The translations under genes and the position numbers were made by a program. A model generated the notes under the pieces. It was not told the DNA's origin and did no database searches. It worked only from the letters and a program-made list of their open reading frames with translations. Positions 6,339 to 6,819 of a stretch of 6,819 bases of DNA are shown here, one piece after another. The stretch covers positions 1-6,819 of the forward strand of contig JAPLDC010000075.1 of NCBI GenBank assembly GCA_026391935.1, read 5' to 3'. The stretch comes from Bacteroidota bacterium. Its GTDB lineage: Bacteria > Bacteroidota > Bacteroidia > 2-12-FULL-35-15. Each line of letters opens with the position of its first letter. Position 1 is the stretch's first letter.

Positions 6339-6819
6339 TTACATCGATCCTTCATCAGCAAAACTATAAAATCCGTTTTCCGTGATGATCAAATGATCCA
6401 ATAATGGAATTTCCATTAATTTTCCGGCATCCTTTACGCTTTTAGTTATCCGAATATCCGCTTCACTGGGTTTTAAGTTTCCTGATGGATGGTTATGACA
6501 AATTATGATCGAGGAGGCGTAACACGCTATCGCTGCTTTAAAAATAATTTTCAGGTCTACAACCGTTCCGGATATACCACCACGGGAGATCATTTCTTTT
6601 TTAATTACCAAATTCGCACGATTCAACATCAGCAACCAAAATTCCTCATGTGGCAGATCTAATAATAGAGGTTGCATTATCTCGAATGCATCTTTACTTG
6701 AAATAATTTTTTTTCGGCTTACAACATCGGAATCCTTTCTTCTCCGGCCCAGTTCCATGGCAGCCATTATGCTTATTGCTTTCGCTTCACCGACACCCTT
6801 AAATTTAATTAACTCACTT
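6339..6819 (-). CDS. radC: RadC/JAB-domain DNA repair-associated protein (partial, 5' end outside window)
   Basis: The C-terminal 159 residues of a RadC (UPF0758) family protein; full members are roughly 220-240 residues. An ATG at 6767 is internal, because the same frame continues upstream without a stop to the window edge and encodes LIKFKGVGEAKAISI, followed by MAAMELGRRR. This is the helix-hairpin-helix region typical of RadC N-termini. The rest is the JAB/MPN+ domain: a candidate Glu in KKEMISRG and the metal-site motif HNHPSG with a downstream Asp at PSEAD (6497-6456), so the metalloprotease-type ligands are all present. RadC's biochemical role is unsettled; the original E. coli radC phenotype was later assigned to recG, and the family is linked to repair, competence and mobile elements. 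The gene is convergent with the lipoprotein gene and their stop codons are directly adjacent. Confidence 0.92.
   Translation of the reverse strand, partial: SELIKFKGVGEAKAISIMAAMELGRRRKDSDVVSRKKIISSKDAFEIMQPLLLDLPHEEFWLLMLNRANLVIKKEMISRGGISGTVVDLKIIFKAAIACYASSIIICHNHPSGNLKPSEADIRITKSVKDAGKLMEIPLLDHLIITENGFYSFADEGSM

Noticed and set aside
6339..6819. RadC as a sign of a mobile element
   Set aside because: RadC-like genes do occur on mobile elements, but no integrase, transposase, repeats or att-like sites are visible, and the copy has a full-type N-terminal region.

Overview
The window looks like an ordinary housekeeping stretch of a low-GC Bacteroidota chromosome. The evidence is the short one-domain form of AMP nucleosidase, the Bacteroidota-type DNA polymerase III delta subunit, upstream motifs of the type TAnnTTYG instead of clear sigma-70 boxes, and mostly absent Shine-Dalgarno sequences. 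I cannot place it below phylum with confidence. No RNA genes, CRISPR arrays, insertion sequences or phage genes were seen, and no gap between genes is longer than about 130 bases.

Layout from left to right. Bases 1-31 probably hold the first ten codons of a leftward gene that leaves the window. A divergent intergenic region follows, then rightward amn (AMP nucleosidase, 150-920) and holA (delta subunit of the clamp loader, 1047-2084), an EVE-domain protein (2134-2544), purB (adenylosuccinate lyase, 2626-3972), a family 2-like glycosyltransferase (4022-4891), and a lipoprotein with an alpha/beta-hydrolase domain and a TPR-like tail (4893-6338). A leftward radC gene (6339-6819) runs off the right edge, and its stop codon directly abuts that of the lipoprotein gene.

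Likely transcription units, inferred from spacing and motifs, are amn-holA, the EVE gene alone, and purB-glycosyltransferase-lipoprotein. The amn, EVE and purB genes, and less clearly the leftward gene at the left edge, are each preceded by a TTG box 9-12 bases before a TATnTTCG-like box. Neither holA nor the glycosyltransferase gene shows this pattern.

PurB completes AMP synthesis and Amn breaks AMP down to adenine and ribose 5-phosphate, so the window holds both a source and a sink for AMP. HolA, RadC and the EVE protein are DNA- or nucleic-acid-related. The glycosyltransferase and the lipoprotein form a tightly spaced envelope-related pair whose substrates cannot be read from sequence. I found no convincing evidence of a new defence or mobile system. 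The most useful second looks are the shared promoter-like architecture, the TTCGTA repeats before the EVE gene, the hairpin before holA, and the uncharacterised glycosyltransferase-lipoprotein pair.
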